Positions 14,098 through 22,212 are shown, numbered from the stretch's first letter. The stretch: DNA of 29,177 nucleotides from JBQTKD01 sp052389435 (GCA_052389435.1 JBQTIB010000045.1:1-29177); one strand, 5' to 3'. Numbers and translations: made by a program. Notes: generated by a model from the letters alone, not told the origin.

Positions 14098-15155
14098 TGC
14101 GGCCCTTCGTCCACGACCAGCTCCCGAGCCGGATCGTTTTCGGCACCGGGTCCCTCGCCCGGCTGGCGGAGGAGGTCGATCGCCTGGGACTGCGCCGCGT
14201 CCTGCTGATCTGCGAGACCCGCGCCAAGGCCGTCGGCGACGAGGCCGCGAGGGCGCTGGGGCCCCGGGTCTGCGCCCGGATCGACGAGGTCCGCCAGCAC
14301 GTGCCACGGTCCGACGTCGACGCGGCGCTCGAGATCGCCGACGCCCAGGGCGTGGGCGGGCTGCTGGCCATCGGCGGCGGCTCGGCGGTCGGGCTGGCCA
14401 AGGCGCTGGCGCTGTCCCTCGACGTCCGGATCGTCGCGGTACCGACGACCTACGCGGGCTCCGAGGTCACCCCGATCTACGGCATCACCGACGGCGAGCG
14501 GAAGGTGACCGGTCGGGATCCGCGGGTGCTGCCGTCGGCGGTCCTCTACGACCCCGTCCTCACCGTCGGACTGCGGCCTCCCGTCACCGCGGCCAGCGGA
14601 ATGAACGCGCTCGCGCACTGCGTCGAGGCTCTCTACGGCCCCGAGCACGATCCGATCGTCGCGCTGCTCGCCGAGGAGGGCATCCGCGCCCTGGGCCGCG
14701 GCATTCCCGCCTCCGTGACGGACCCTCGGAATCTGACGGCTCGTTCGGACGCCCTCTACGGCGCCTACCTCGCCGGCGCCGTCCTCGGCGTCGGACAGAT
14801 GGCCCTGCACCACCGGCTCAGCCACGTGCTCGGCGGCACCTTCGAACTGCCCCACGCCGCCGTCCACTCCGCCGTGCTGCCGCAGGTCGCGCGGTTCAAC
14901 GCCGCCGCCGCGCCCGAGGCGATGGCGCGCGTCGCCGCGGCACTCGGCGTGCCGGACGCCCCGTCGGGCCTGTTCGACTTCGCCGTCTCCGTCGGCGCGC
15001 CCACGGATCTCGCGAGCCTCGGGATGAGCGAGTCCCGGCTGGCCGAGGCCGCGGCGTTGGCGGTGCACGACACGACGTGGAATCCCGCCCCCGTCGACGA
15101 ATCCGCCGTCCTGGCGGTGCTGCGCGACGCCTACGCCGGCACCCGCCCCACCTGA
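14097..15155 (+). CDS. Maleylacetate-reductase-like iron-containing dehydrogenase
   Basis: A 352-aa member of the group III metal-dependent alcohol dehydrogenases, in the maleylacetate reductase branch, which reduces maleylacetate to 3-oxoadipate with NAD(P)H. The cofactor motif is AIGGGSAVGLAKALAL. VAVPTTYAGSEVTPIYGIT is characteristic. Active-site His residues lie in ALAHCVEALYG, QMALHHRLSHVLGG and ELPHAAVHSAVLP. The opening RPFVHDQLPSRIVFGTG is also typical of this branch. ATG 14097 overlaps the VOC stop (TGATG), so it relies on translational coupling and has no clear Shine-Dalgarno of its own. A hydroxyquinol-type dioxygenase of the intradiol class is not in the window, so the VOC protein is the only candidate to make its substrate. 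Confidence 0.9.
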   Translation: MRPFVHDQLPSRIVFGTGSLARLAEEVDRLGLRRVLLICETRAKAVGDEAARALGPRVCARIDEVRQHVPRSDVDAALEIADAQGVGGLLAIGGGSAVGLAKALALSLDVRIVAVPTTYAGSEVTPIYGITDGERKVTGRDPRVLPSAVLYDPVLTVGLRPPVTAASGMNALAHCVEALYGPEHDPIVALLAEEGIRALGRGIPASVTDPRNLTARSDALYGAYLAGAVLGVGQMALHHRLSHVLGGTFELPHAAVHSAVLPQVARFNAAAAPEAMARVAAALGVPDAPSGLFDFAVSVGAPTDLASLGMSESRLAEAAALAVHDTTWNPAPVDESAVLAVLRDAYAGTRPT

Positions 15156-15194
15156 GCATTCTCGCCCATCGGTCCCACGCCAAAGGAGCACGAG

Positions 15195-16019
15195 ATGTCA
15201 GATCAGTTCAACGCCATGAACTTCGCCGCCAAGGACACCCTGCTCGGATTGGTTCGTCGGGAGGCCGAGGGCCTGATCGCCATGGCCTCCGAACCGGGCA
15301 ACTGGGAGGCCCCGACCGCGGCCGGCGACTGGCAGGTCCGCGACCAGGTCGGCCACATGATCGACGCCACCGAAGGCTACTTCCCGGGCTTCGAACTCGC
15401 CCGCGCCAAGCAGGAGTCCACCGACACCCCGATCGGGCTGAAGGACATGGCCGCCCGCCTCGACGAGCGCGCCCGCTCGCACCGCGTCCTGTCCCAGGCC
15501 GAGGCGATCGACCGGCTGCGCGGATCGCTCGAGAAGGCCATGGGCATCTACGCCGGCCTCACCGAAGAGGAGTGGATGGGCCTGCAGGTCTTCCATCCGT
15601 ACGCCGGCCCGCTGCCCGCGGCGTTCTACCCGTGGTTCCAACTCGTCGACTACGGCGTGCACAGCTGGGACATCCGCGAGGGCATGGGCGAACCGCACGC
15701 CCTGGCCAGCGACACCGCGGACATGCTCGCCCCGCTGGGCCTGATCGTCTGGCAGATCACGGCGATGACCGACAACGTCGCCGAGCCGTTCACCGTCGGG
15801 ATCAGAAACCTCTCCGGGGCCAATGCGGGCAGCTTCCGCATGAACGTTTCCAAGGAGGGCCTGGCCTACGAACCCGGTGCCGTCGACGACCTGGACACGG
15901 TCTTCGAGTACGACCCGGCAACTCTGGTCCTGTCTTCCTACGGCCGCGTCCGCGGCGGCACCGTCCGCGGCGACGCCGAGCTCGCCAACCGCTTCGGGTC
16001 GCTGTTCTTCCAGATCTGA
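15195..16019 (+). CDS. Mycothiol-dependent maleylpyruvate isomerase-like protein (DinB fold)
   Basis: A 274-aa protein. Residues 1-160 match the metal-binding DinB-like domain of mycothiol-dependent maleylpyruvate isomerases: WQVRDQVGHMIDATEGYF with H54, and FQLVDYGVHSWDIREG with D152 and H156. The usual ligand set is His-Glu-His; here Asp takes the Glu place. The C-terminal 100 residues look like the SCP2-like domain (FRMNVSKEGLAYEPG, TLVLSSYGRVRGGTVRGDAELANRFGSLFF). Known members isomerise maleylpyruvate or transfer mycothiol to electrophiles. AGGAG stands 6 bases before ATG 15195, 39 bases after the reductase, and a strong hairpin follows, so it closes the operon. Cis-trans isomerisation or mycothiol conjugation of a ring-cleavage product would suit the context. 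Confidence 0.85.
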   Translation: MSDQFNAMNFAAKDTLLGLVRREAEGLIAMASEPGNWEAPTAAGDWQVRDQVGHMIDATEGYFPGFELARAKQESTDTPIGLKDMAARLDERARSHRVLSQAEAIDRLRGSLEKAMGIYAGLTEEEWMGLQVFHPYAGPLPAAFYPWFQLVDYGVHSWDIREGMGEPHALASDTADMLAPLGLIVWQITAMTDNVAEPFTVGIRNLSGANAGSFRMNVSKEGLAYEPGAVDDLDTVFEYDPATLVLSSYGRVRGGTVRGDAELANRFGSLFFQI

Positions 16020-16032
16020 GGCCCCGCCACGA

Positions 16033-16069
16033 CGATGGCCGTGGGGGTTGTCATCCCCCACGGCCATCG
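16033..16069 (+). terminator. Strong 15-bp hairpin ending the six-gene operon
   Basis: The arms at 16033-16047 and 16055-16069 (CGATGGCCGTGGGGG and its exact complement) enclose a 7-base loop, TTGTCAT. It begins 13 bases after the last stop codon. No T run follows, as is common for actinobacterial terminators; it may also protect the transcript's 3' end. Confidence 0.75.
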
Positions 16070-16117
16070 CCGTCTCGGTTCGGCAGGGGCCGAGCGGAGC
16101 ATGCCGGGTGGCCCGAG

Positions 16118-16395
16118 AGCTCCGCCGCGATCGAGCTCGCACACGTGAGCCTCGGCGGCCTCTCGGTCGCGTCCAGGTGCGCCGACGGCAGCGAGCGCCG
16201 GGCCATCTGCTGCACCGCCGTCGCCAAGGCGTCAAGTTGGTGGTGGCCGCGGGCAACGAGTCCCCCGACGCCTCCACCTCGGACCCGGCGGCCTACCCCG
16301 AGGTCATCGCCGTCCGCCTCGCCGACCTCGACGGCAAGCCCGGCGACCTCGGCACGACCTGCTACGCCGAAACGACCGCCGACGTCGGCGAAACT
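16118..16395 (+). pseudogene. Remnant of a secreted subtilisin-like (S8) protease
   Basis: Two adjacent frames give consecutive pieces of a subtilase core. The first is SSAIELAHVSLGG through ERRAICCTAVAK; the second is GVKLVVAAGNESPDAS, SDPAAYPEVIAV, LADLDGKPGDLGTTCY. In intact subtilases the wording is MSLGG...AICxAVAxGVxxVVAAGNES...PAAYxEVIAVxAxxDxDGxPG, with the Asn of AAGN forming the oxyanion hole. The frame changes at about 16228-16231, where one missing base in AAGGCG would restore AVAKGVKLVV. The Asp and His parts upstream and the GTSMA serine block downstream are missing. It is a dead internal fragment of roughly 90 codons. Confidence 0.75.
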
Positions 16396-16500
16396 CGGTG
16401 CCCAACGGTTCTGGTATCGGCCGAAGTGTCCCGGACGGCGCTGCTAGCTTGCCCACGTGGGAAAGCAGATCGCGGCCGTGTTGCCTGCCGGGTTCGGCCG

Positions 16501-17235
16501 GTGAAGGCCCACCAGCGGATCGCGATGGCCATCGCGGGCGTCCTGGCGATCGGCGTGGGCGGCGGGACGGTGGCCGCCCTGGTCTCCGGCAGCGGCGAGG
16601 CGGCGCAGTCCCGCACCGGCCGGGCGCTGACCGCCGCGGAGGCCGATCGCCTCGCCCTCGCGCGCTTCCAGATGTATCGGGGCACCGGTACGCACTTCCG
16701 CTCCCAGGTCGTGTCCGCCGGCAGCGCCGTGGACCTGAGCGGGGACGTGGACTTCCGGCGGCGGCTCGGTCTGGCGCAGGCCAGCGTTCAGGGGAAGGAC
16801 AGCTTCACCCTTCAGTGGAACGCGGCCAACCTGGCCGCCTGGCCCGGCGGGAGCGGCGTCCTGGAACCTCCGGCACGGCTGCCGAGCACCGACCCAGAAA
16901 TGCGCGCGCTCGATCCCGCGACGATCGGCGTCGACTCGATCCTCGCCCTGATGCTTGCGTTGGGCCAGGACCGCCCAGACGAGGCACAACAGCTGCGCCA
17001 GAACGGTACGGCGTGGCTTCGCCGCGAACGGGTGAACGGGATCGACTGCGACGTCGTCGCCGGTCCCGCGGCCGAGGGCGCGAAGGCGGGCAACGTCGTG
17101 TACTGGGTCGGTCCGAACAGCGAACTGCCCCGCGTGGAGGCCTATCTGGGCGGCGGCGCCACCGCCACGCGGGTGGACCTCGACCCCAGGGCCTTCACGC
17201 CCTTCGACGCCGCCAAGGGCTTCGCGGCCGGCTAG
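16501..17235 (+). CDS. Membrane-anchored extracytoplasmic protein of unknown function
   Basis: The 244-aa product has an N-terminal hydrophobic segment (RIAMAIAGVLAIGVGGGTVAALV, about 6-28) that could be a signal anchor; there is no lipobox cysteine. The exported part begins with a Thr/Ala-rich stretch, then FQMYRGTGTHFRSQVVSAGSAVDLSG and later DCDVVAGP, NVVYWVGPNSELPRVEAYLGG. The pattern of alternating strands ending in a sentence-like 'WV.....LPRVE' recalls LolA/LppX-type lipid-binding folds, but this is a weak impression. I chose GTG 16501, just before the basic stretch and helix. The open frame continues upstream into the subtilase remnant, which is a coincidence of frame. Its TAG shares bases with the stop of the convergent gene. 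Confidence 0.65.
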   Translation: MKAHQRIAMAIAGVLAIGVGGGTVAALVSGSGEAAQSRTGRALTAAEADRLALARFQMYRGTGTHFRSQVVSAGSAVDLSGDVDFRRRLGLAQASVQGKDSFTLQWNAANLAAWPGGSGVLEPPARLPSTDPEMRALDPATIGVDSILALMLALGQDRPDEAQQLRQNGTAWLRRERVNGIDCDVVAGPAAEGAKAGNVVYWVGPNSELPRVEAYLGGGATATRVDLDPRAFTPFDAAKGFAAG

Positions 17236-17618
17236 CGCTGCGTCCCCGGCGCCAGGAACTCGGTGTAGCGGTCCGAGGACGCGCGAATGTAGAGCCGGTC
17301 CGGGCAGGGGCCGGGGCTGCCGAGCACGGTCTGCTGCGACAGCTTCGGCGGGTATCGGAACAGTTGGCCGACGTCCGGATCGTTCTTGGCGTTGACCTCG
17401 TCGATGGTCATGTCGGTGACCGACTGCTCGTAGTCCCGCCCGCACCAGGAGATCCGCTCGCCGACGTCCAGGAACGGCCAGGAGCCGTAGTTGCTGTGGA
17501 AGGCGAGCGACCAGCCGACGGCGGCGGCGACGGCGGAGAAGGCCACGGTGTTGCGCAGCACGCGCCACCAGAACCGGCGGCGCTCCCGCCGCAGCACTGG
17601 ATCCCCCGCTCGCGCCAT
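17232..17618 (-). CDS. Small single-pass membrane protein, unknown
   Basis: A 128-aa protein with a basic start (RRERRRFWWRVLRN), one membrane helix (about 22-42, TVAFSAVAAAVGWSLAFHSN) and an extracytoplasmic domain with WCGRDYEQSV, DEVNAKNDPDVGQLFRYPP and PGPCPDRLYIRAS. Two Cys residues could form a disulfide. I recognise no family. ATG 17618 follows a G-rich stretch (CTGGGGGC). The frame is open far upstream through the neighbouring genes, but that reading is a shadow of the racemase and FemX frames. The stop overlaps the stop of the convergent gene. Confidence 0.7.
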   Translation of the reverse strand: MARAGDPVLRRERRRFWWRVLRNTVAFSAVAAAVGWSLAFHSNYGSWPFLDVGERISWCGRDYEQSVTDMTIDEVNAKNDPDVGQLFRYPPKLSQQTVLGSPGPCPDRLYIRASSDRYTEFLAPGTQR

Positions 17619-17740
17619 GCCCCCAGTGTCCCCGATCGGGGGGCGCGGGGCCGTTCGTGCCGGGCTCGTGGCGCCCGATTTCCACTCCTCGGAACCCCGT
17701 GTGGCGATCGCCAGCCCGACCCGCGCCCCGAGCGCGAGGT

Positions 17741-18778
17741 CTAGTCCTCGACGACGGCGTCGAAGGCGGTAGTCGTCAGGCGGGTTTCGACGTCGCACCA
17801 GTCGCCCACCCGCGGCGGGGTGACGTCCCCGGGCAGCCACAGCAGGGAGACCTGCATGTGCGGCGGCTCGGCGAACCAGCGCTGCTTGCCGCCCCAGGAG
17901 AACGGCGACAGCGCCCGGTTGACCATGCCCAGGCCGGCCTCGGCGCCGATCTTCGCCCGGCCCTTCGCGTCGCCGACCGCCTTGGGGGCCGCCAGCCCGA
18001 TGCCGTGCGCGGTGCCGCCGGCGACGACGAGCAACCGCCCGGCCCTGCGGGCCTTGCGCTGGCGGTACCCGTACCTCTCGCCGGCGCCGATCTGCTCGAC
18101 GTCGAGCACGCGGGCCTTGCCGCGCAGCGCGCCCCGGTCCCCGAGCCACAGCTTCGTGCCGATCCGCGGCCGGAAGGAGGTGGCCGGGTACCGGCGCGCG
18201 AGGTCCGCGAGGTCGTCGGAGGACAGGTGACTGACCCAGAGCGTGGCGGTGTCCAGGCCCGCGGCGCCGAGGCGGTCGACCCAGGCGGCGACCTCGTCCC
18301 GGGACGCGCCCGGCGGGACGTCCATGGGCAGGTGCAGCGCGAAACCCTCGAAACGAACCCCCGCCAGGGCCTCGGGCAGGGCGGCGAGGTCGCCGGCACC
18401 GAGGCCGTGACGACGCAGCGACGTGCGGCACTCCACCACGATGCGACGGCCCGTCAGATCCGCGACGGCTTCGAGCGAGGCGGCGGTGTGCACCACCCGG
18501 TCCCCGAGCGCCGCCGGGACGGTGGGCGCCGGGTCCCCGGCCAGGTGCGGGGTCAGCACGAGAACCCGGGAGAACGGCACCTCGCCGAGCAGGGCGAGTT
18601 CCGGCGTGGTGCCGACGGCGAAGCTGTCCACGCCGAGACCGGCGGCGTAGCCGGCGCAGCGGGCCACGCCGAGCCCGTACCCGTTGCCCTTGGCCACCGG
18701 CACCAGGCCGGGGTAGCTGTCGTGGACGCCCTTGAGCCCGGCGGTGAACCGGGCGCGGTCGATGTGCAGTCGCAGCAT
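17741..18778 (-). CDS. Alanine-racemase-like PLP enzyme (fold type III)
   Basis: A 345-aa protein built like alanine racemase: a PLP barrel followed by a beta domain. The PLP lysine is K30 in LVPVAKGNGYGLG. The barrel has DSFAVGTTPELALL, VVECRTSLRRHGL and FALHLPMD. The second domain has GAGERYGYRQRK where Alr has its catalytic Tyr (GxxVSYG), but the Alr signature GYADG is replaced by GGTAHG and the domain is short. Substrate could be Ala, Ser or another wall amino acid. The start is ATG 18778, 3 bases after the stop of the FemX-like gene, so the two are an operon; the racemase may supply or edit the amino acid added to peptidoglycan. It may also be inactive as a racemase. Confidence 0.82.
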   Translation of the reverse strand: MLRLHIDRARFTAGLKGVHDSYPGLVPVAKGNGYGLGVARCAGYAAGLGVDSFAVGTTPELALLGEVPFSRVLVLTPHLAGDPAPTVPAALGDRVVHTAASLEAVADLTGRRIVVECRTSLRRHGLGAGDLAALPEALAGVRFEGFALHLPMDVPPGASRDEVAAWVDRLGAAGLDTATLWVSHLSSDDLADLARRYPATSFRPRIGTKLWLGDRGALRGKARVLDVEQIGAGERYGYRQRKARRAGRLLVVAGGTAHGIGLAAPKAVGDAKGRAKIGAEAGLGMVNRALSPFSWGGKQRWFAEPPHMQVSLLWLPGDVTPPRVGDWCDVETRLTTTAFDAVVED

Positions 18779-18781
18779 GCG

Positions 18782-19915
18782 CTAGTGCCCTCGTCGTGCC
18801 ATGTAGAGCTGAAAGGCCTTGTGGAGCAGGGGGTTGAGCGGATAGTCCCACTCGCCGAGGTACTCCACGGCCTGCCCGCCGGTGCCGAGCTTGAACTGGA
18901 TGAGCCCGAACAGGTGGTCCTCGGGATTCAGGGTGTCGGAGATGCCGCGCAGGTCGTAGACCGTCGCGCCCGCGGCGTGGGCGTCGGACAGCATCCGCCA
19001 CTGGACGGCGTTGGAGGGACGCAGGTCCCGCTTGTGGTCCGCGGAGGCCCCGTAGGAGTACCAGGCGTGCTGCCCGACCCGGATCCAGATCGTGGAGGCG
19101 AGCAGTTCGCCCTCGTGCCGCGCCATGTAGAGGCGGAAGCGGTCCGGGTCCTCGGCGGACAGCGCGTCCATCATCGTCTTGAAGTAGCTCAGCGGCCGCG
19201 GGGTGAACTTGTCCCGCGTCGCGGTGACGAGGTAGAGCCGGTGGAACTCCTCGAGGTCGCCGGGTCCGCCGAGTTCGACGGACACCCCGGACTTCTCGGC
19301 CTTCTTGATGTTGCGGCGCCAGAGTTGGTTGAACCCGGCCGAGATCTCCTCGAGGGTCTTGCCGGCCAGCGGGACCTGGAAGACGTACTGGGGCTGCCCG
19401 GCGGTGAAGCCGGCGGCCGCGGAGGGGGGCTGCCAGCCCAGGGTGCGCAGCATCCCGCCGATCTCGATGCCGCCCTGCTCGGTGACGTCCGGGGTCAGCG
19501 CGGCCAGCCGGGTGGTGCCGCCGCCGGCCACGGCCGCCTTGATCGTCTCCGAGCTCCAGCGCCGGGTGACGACCGGCGGCCCCATGCGCACGGCGAACGC
19601 GTGGCGCTTGCGCAGGTGGGCCAGCATCGGGTCCAGCCAGCCGCGCAGGTCGGACAGGGTCGCGATCGTCGACCAGTCCAGCGCCGGGCCCTCCGGCAGG
19701 TAGGCGAGGTACCGCTTGACCTTGGGCAGCTGCCGGTAGAGCACCAGCCCGGAGCCGACGACCTTGCCGTCGGCGTCGCACCAGCCGATGGACTCCGAAC
19801 GCCACTCCTTCTTGACCGCGCCCCACGAGGGGCACTGCAGGAAGCTCGCGGCGGGACGGCTCGCGACGTGCGCGAGATGCTCCGCGGCGGTCAGCGGACG
19901 GACGGTCAGCGGCAT
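18782..19915 (-). CDS. FemX-like lipid II peptidyltransferase (FemAB family)
   Basis: FemAB proteins use aminoacyl-tRNA to add the first bridge amino acid to lipid II. This 377-aa version shows SFLQCPSWGAVKKEWRSESIGW, VLYRQLPKVKRYLAYLPEGPALDW, FNQLWRRNIKKAEKSGVSV, FRLYMARHEGELLASTIWIRVG and YSYGASADHKRDLRPSNAVQW, all typical of actinobacterial members. I chose ATG 19915 (MPLTVRPLTAAEHL) because family members as I recall them start there; the open frame extends to ATG 19987 with a Ser/Pro-rich lead. The position close to the rpsF block and next to a GT87-type gene agrees with gene order in other actinobacteria. It is followed at once by the racemase-like gene. Confidence 0.9.
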   Translation of the reverse strand: MPLTVRPLTAAEHLAHVASRPAASFLQCPSWGAVKKEWRSESIGWCDADGKVVGSGLVLYRQLPKVKRYLAYLPEGPALDWSTIATLSDLRGWLDPMLAHLRKRHAFAVRMGPPVVTRRWSSETIKAAVAGGGTTRLAALTPDVTEQGGIEIGGMLRTLGWQPPSAAAGFTAGQPQYVFQVPLAGKTLEEISAGFNQLWRRNIKKAEKSGVSVELGGPGDLEEFHRLYLVTATRDKFTPRPLSYFKTMMDALSAEDPDRFRLYMARHEGELLASTIWIRVGQHAWYSYGASADHKRDLRPSNAVQWRMLSDAHAAGATVYDLRGISDTLNPEDHLFGLIQFKLGTGGQAVEYLGEWDYPLNPLLHKAFQLYMARRGH

Positions 19916-20131
19916 GGAGCTCTGCGCTTTCTTGGTGAACGACAGTGACGAGCCAGGGACGAGCGAGGGCCTGGGGTTCATAACCAACAGAGCACGATCA
20001 AACCTTTTGGGCGGCGCTTAGAGGCTATCGACCCGCCCCTTCCGGTGTCCTCGATACGATTCTGCTCACTCTGCGGCGTTCGAACGCGCTGCTCAGAAGC
20101 GTGACGAGACGCCTTGGGGACGGCTTAGCCA

Positions 20132-21511
20132 GTGCACAGAAAAGTCGAACTGCCCGCGGCGCCCAGTTGGAATCGACTGGCGCCGTTCGTTCTGGTTGGC
20201 GTCGTCTTCGTCTGTACGCGCATCGCGATGCTCCTGCTGACCGTCCGCGAGCAGGAGTTCGTGCTCCCGTCGGTCACCAACGACGTGAAGTACATCTACT
20301 CCCAGTGGTTCAACGTTCTGGTCGAGGGGCGCTTCCCCGAGAACGACGTGATGTGGCAGTACCCGCCGGCCGCCGCGCTGGTCATGCTGGCCCCTGCCCT
20401 GCTGCCGCTGAGCTACGTCGTCTCCTTCTACTGGATCTCCTTCGCCTTCGACGTCCTGGCCTTCCTGGTGCTGGCGATCGCCGCGCGGTCCCGGCGAGCC
20501 GCCAGCCCCTCCAGCGGTTGGCGCGCGCTGGCGGACCGGCGCACCCAGCCGTGGGCAGCGTGGGTGTGGGCGCTGGGCGTTGCGATCGGCGGACCGATCG
20601 CCTACGGGCGCTACGACCTGATCGTCACCTCGGTGGCCATCTGCGGGCTGGTGCTGCTCGCCGGCCGCGCCCCCGAGGGCAGGCGGCCCGCGCTGCGCAA
20701 CGGCCTCGGCGGGGCGCTGATCGCGTTCGGCGCCATGCTCAAGGTCTGGCCGGTCCTGCTGTTGATGGTCCTGGGCCCCGTCCGCCGGATCCGCCAGGCC
20801 TGGCTCGCCGCCGCCGCCACCGCCGCCGCGCTGCTGCTCGCGTTCTGGGTCTCCATGCCGGGCGCGCTGTCGTTCCTGTCCGCGCAGGGCGGGCGCGGCA
20901 TCGAGATCGAGTCGATCGGCGCGCTGCCCTTCCACATCGCGACCCACCACGGGTGGGAGGGCCGGGTCGCGCTGAACTACGGCTCGATCGAATTCCTCGG
21001 CCCGTACGTGCAGCTCGTCGCGGCTCTTTCGCTCGCCACGAGCGTGCTCGCGTTCTGCTGGCTGGCGTACTGGCGGGTGACCGCGAAGCGGTGGAACCCC
21101 TCCACCACGGCCGACGCAGCGCTCGTGGCGGTGCTGATGTTCGTGGTGACCAGCCGGGTGATCAGCCCGCAGTACATGGTCTGGCTCGTCGGCCTCGCAG
21201 CCGTCTGCGCGCTGCACTTCGGCCGTCGCGGGGACTCGGTCATGGGCCTGCCGATCGCGATGATCATGATGGCGACGGCGCTGAGCTGCCTGGAGTTTCC
21301 GTACTTCTTCGACGAGCTCATGCGCTCCGAGCGCAGCGCGGTCCTGCTGGTGACCGTTCGCAACCTGCTGCTCGTGGCCGCGGCGGTGATCGGCGCGAGC
21401 CGCCTGTGGCGCAGCACGCGGACCTCCGGCGCCGACGAAGAGAACTCGGCGGTCCACCTGCCGACGCAGCGGGTGCCGGCGGGGGCCGACGAACAGAGCT
21501 CGGCCAGCTGA
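20132..21511 (+). CDS. Polytopic membrane glycosyltransferase, GT87 (DUF2029) type
   Basis: A 459-aa integral membrane protein with about nine or ten hydrophobic segments. Family-type motifs are the acidic loop after the first helix (SVTNDVKYIYSQWFNVLVEG, with ND and Y/W), PENDVMWQYPPAAALVMLAP, then GRYDLIVTSVAI and GAMLKVWPVLLLMVLGP. GT87 enzymes use polyprenyl-phosphate mannose (PimE is the known case) and act on the outer side of the membrane. The acceptor here is unknown; a lipoglycan or wall glycan is likely given the neighbouring envelope genes. The start is GTG 20132 with only a weak GGGGACGG upstream. The last 35 residues are charged and cytoplasmic. It diverges from the FemX-like gene over 216 bases. 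Confidence 0.85.
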   Translation: MHRKVELPAAPSWNRLAPFVLVGVVFVCTRIAMLLLTVREQEFVLPSVTNDVKYIYSQWFNVLVEGRFPENDVMWQYPPAAALVMLAPALLPLSYVVSFYWISFAFDVLAFLVLAIAARSRRAASPSSGWRALADRRTQPWAAWVWALGVAIGGPIAYGRYDLIVTSVAICGLVLLAGRAPEGRRPALRNGLGGALIAFGAMLKVWPVLLLMVLGPVRRIRQAWLAAAATAAALLLAFWVSMPGALSFLSAQGGRGIEIESIGALPFHIATHHGWEGRVALNYGSIEFLGPYVQLVAALSLATSVLAFCWLAYWRVTAKRWNPSTTADAALVAVLMFVVTSRVISPQYMVWLVGLAAVCALHFGRRGDSVMGLPIAMIMMATALSCLEFPYFFDELMRSERSAVLLVTVRNLLLVAAAVIGASRLWRSTRTSGADEENSAVHLPTQRVPAGADEQSSAS

Positions 21512-21532
21512 GCCCTCTACGGTCGGCGCGGA

Positions 21533-22132
21533 TCACCGAGGCGCGCGGTAGGGGTGCACCTCGCCCTCGGCCGACGCGGTGGACACGGTCAGCGGCGAGG
21601 TCACGCAGTTGCCCTTCTTCGGGGTGATGCTGAAGACGCCGTCGAAGAAGTCGCCGGTGAACTCGCCCTTGAGCAGGCCCTTCTTGGTGACCGCGCCGTA
21701 GGTGAAGGTGAACGGGTTGCGCAGCACGAACTTCCCCTTCGCGGTGGGGAAGGTGATGGTCATGACGCCCCAGCCCTCGCCGCCGGAGGTACAGCTGTCC
21801 GGGTCCACGGTGCCGATGCGGCCGGCAGAGGTGTAGACGCCGGGCCCGGTCACGGTGCGCCCGAGCACGCGGCCGTCGCAGTCGACCCTGCCCGCCGAGC
21901 CCACGAAGCTCCCCCGGCCGGGCTTGAGGGTCACACCCGGCCGAAATGTGACGTCGGCGGCCCTGACCTTGCAGGGGGTGGTCGCGGTGGCCGACGCCGG
22001 GGCGGTGGGTGCGGACGGCGCGGAAGCGTCCGCCTGTTCGGCATTCGCGGGCACCTGGCCAAAGACGGACAGGACCAAGCCTGCGACGGCGGCGACCGAC
22101 AGACCGGTTCGGGCGGCAGCGGAGACTGGCAA
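21533..22132 (-). CDS. Secreted protein of unknown function
   Basis: A 199-aa exported protein. I chose TTG 22132 because GAGGAG stands 6 bases upstream; the alternative ATG lies about 80 bases earlier and gives an Arg/Pro-rich lead. The signal peptide is about 30 residues (AARTGLSVAAVAGLVLSVFGQVPANA, cleavage after ANA). A Ser/Ala/Pro/Thr linker follows, then a beta-rich domain: PCKVRAADVTFRPGVTLKPG, VDCDGRVLGRTVTGPGVYTS, GTVDPDSCTSGGEGWGVMTITFP, FTFTYGAVTKKGLLKGEFTGDFFDG and PKKGNCVTSPL. Four Cys residues suggest two disulfides. It lies 80 bases downstream of the LuxR-type regulator on the same strand and may be controlled by it. I recognise no family. Confidence 0.78.
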   Translation of the reverse strand: MPVSAAARTGLSVAAVAGLVLSVFGQVPANAEQADASAPSAPTAPASATATTPCKVRAADVTFRPGVTLKPGRGSFVGSAGRVDCDGRVLGRTVTGPGVYTSAGRIGTVDPDSCTSGGEGWGVMTITFPTAKGKFVLRNPFTFTYGAVTKKGLLKGEFTGDFFDGVFSITPKKGNCVTSPLTVSTASAEGEVHPYRAPR

Positions 22133-22212
22133 CGGGGGCTCCTCACGAGATGTGGCCGACGCCCCGCGGCACCGGGGCGGCGCCAGCCTCCCGCCCTTCG
22201 CCCGGCGAAACG

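Noticed and set aside
15877..16500. An N-terminal extension of the membrane-anchored protein at 16501
   Set aside because: The upstream frame runs antisense-like through the isomerase gene and then through the subtilase remnant. The open frame is chance.
17232..19835. An 867-codon minus-strand open frame
   Set aside because: It is a shadow across the racemase and FemX genes. Only the final 128 codons, from ATG 17618, make a plausible protein.
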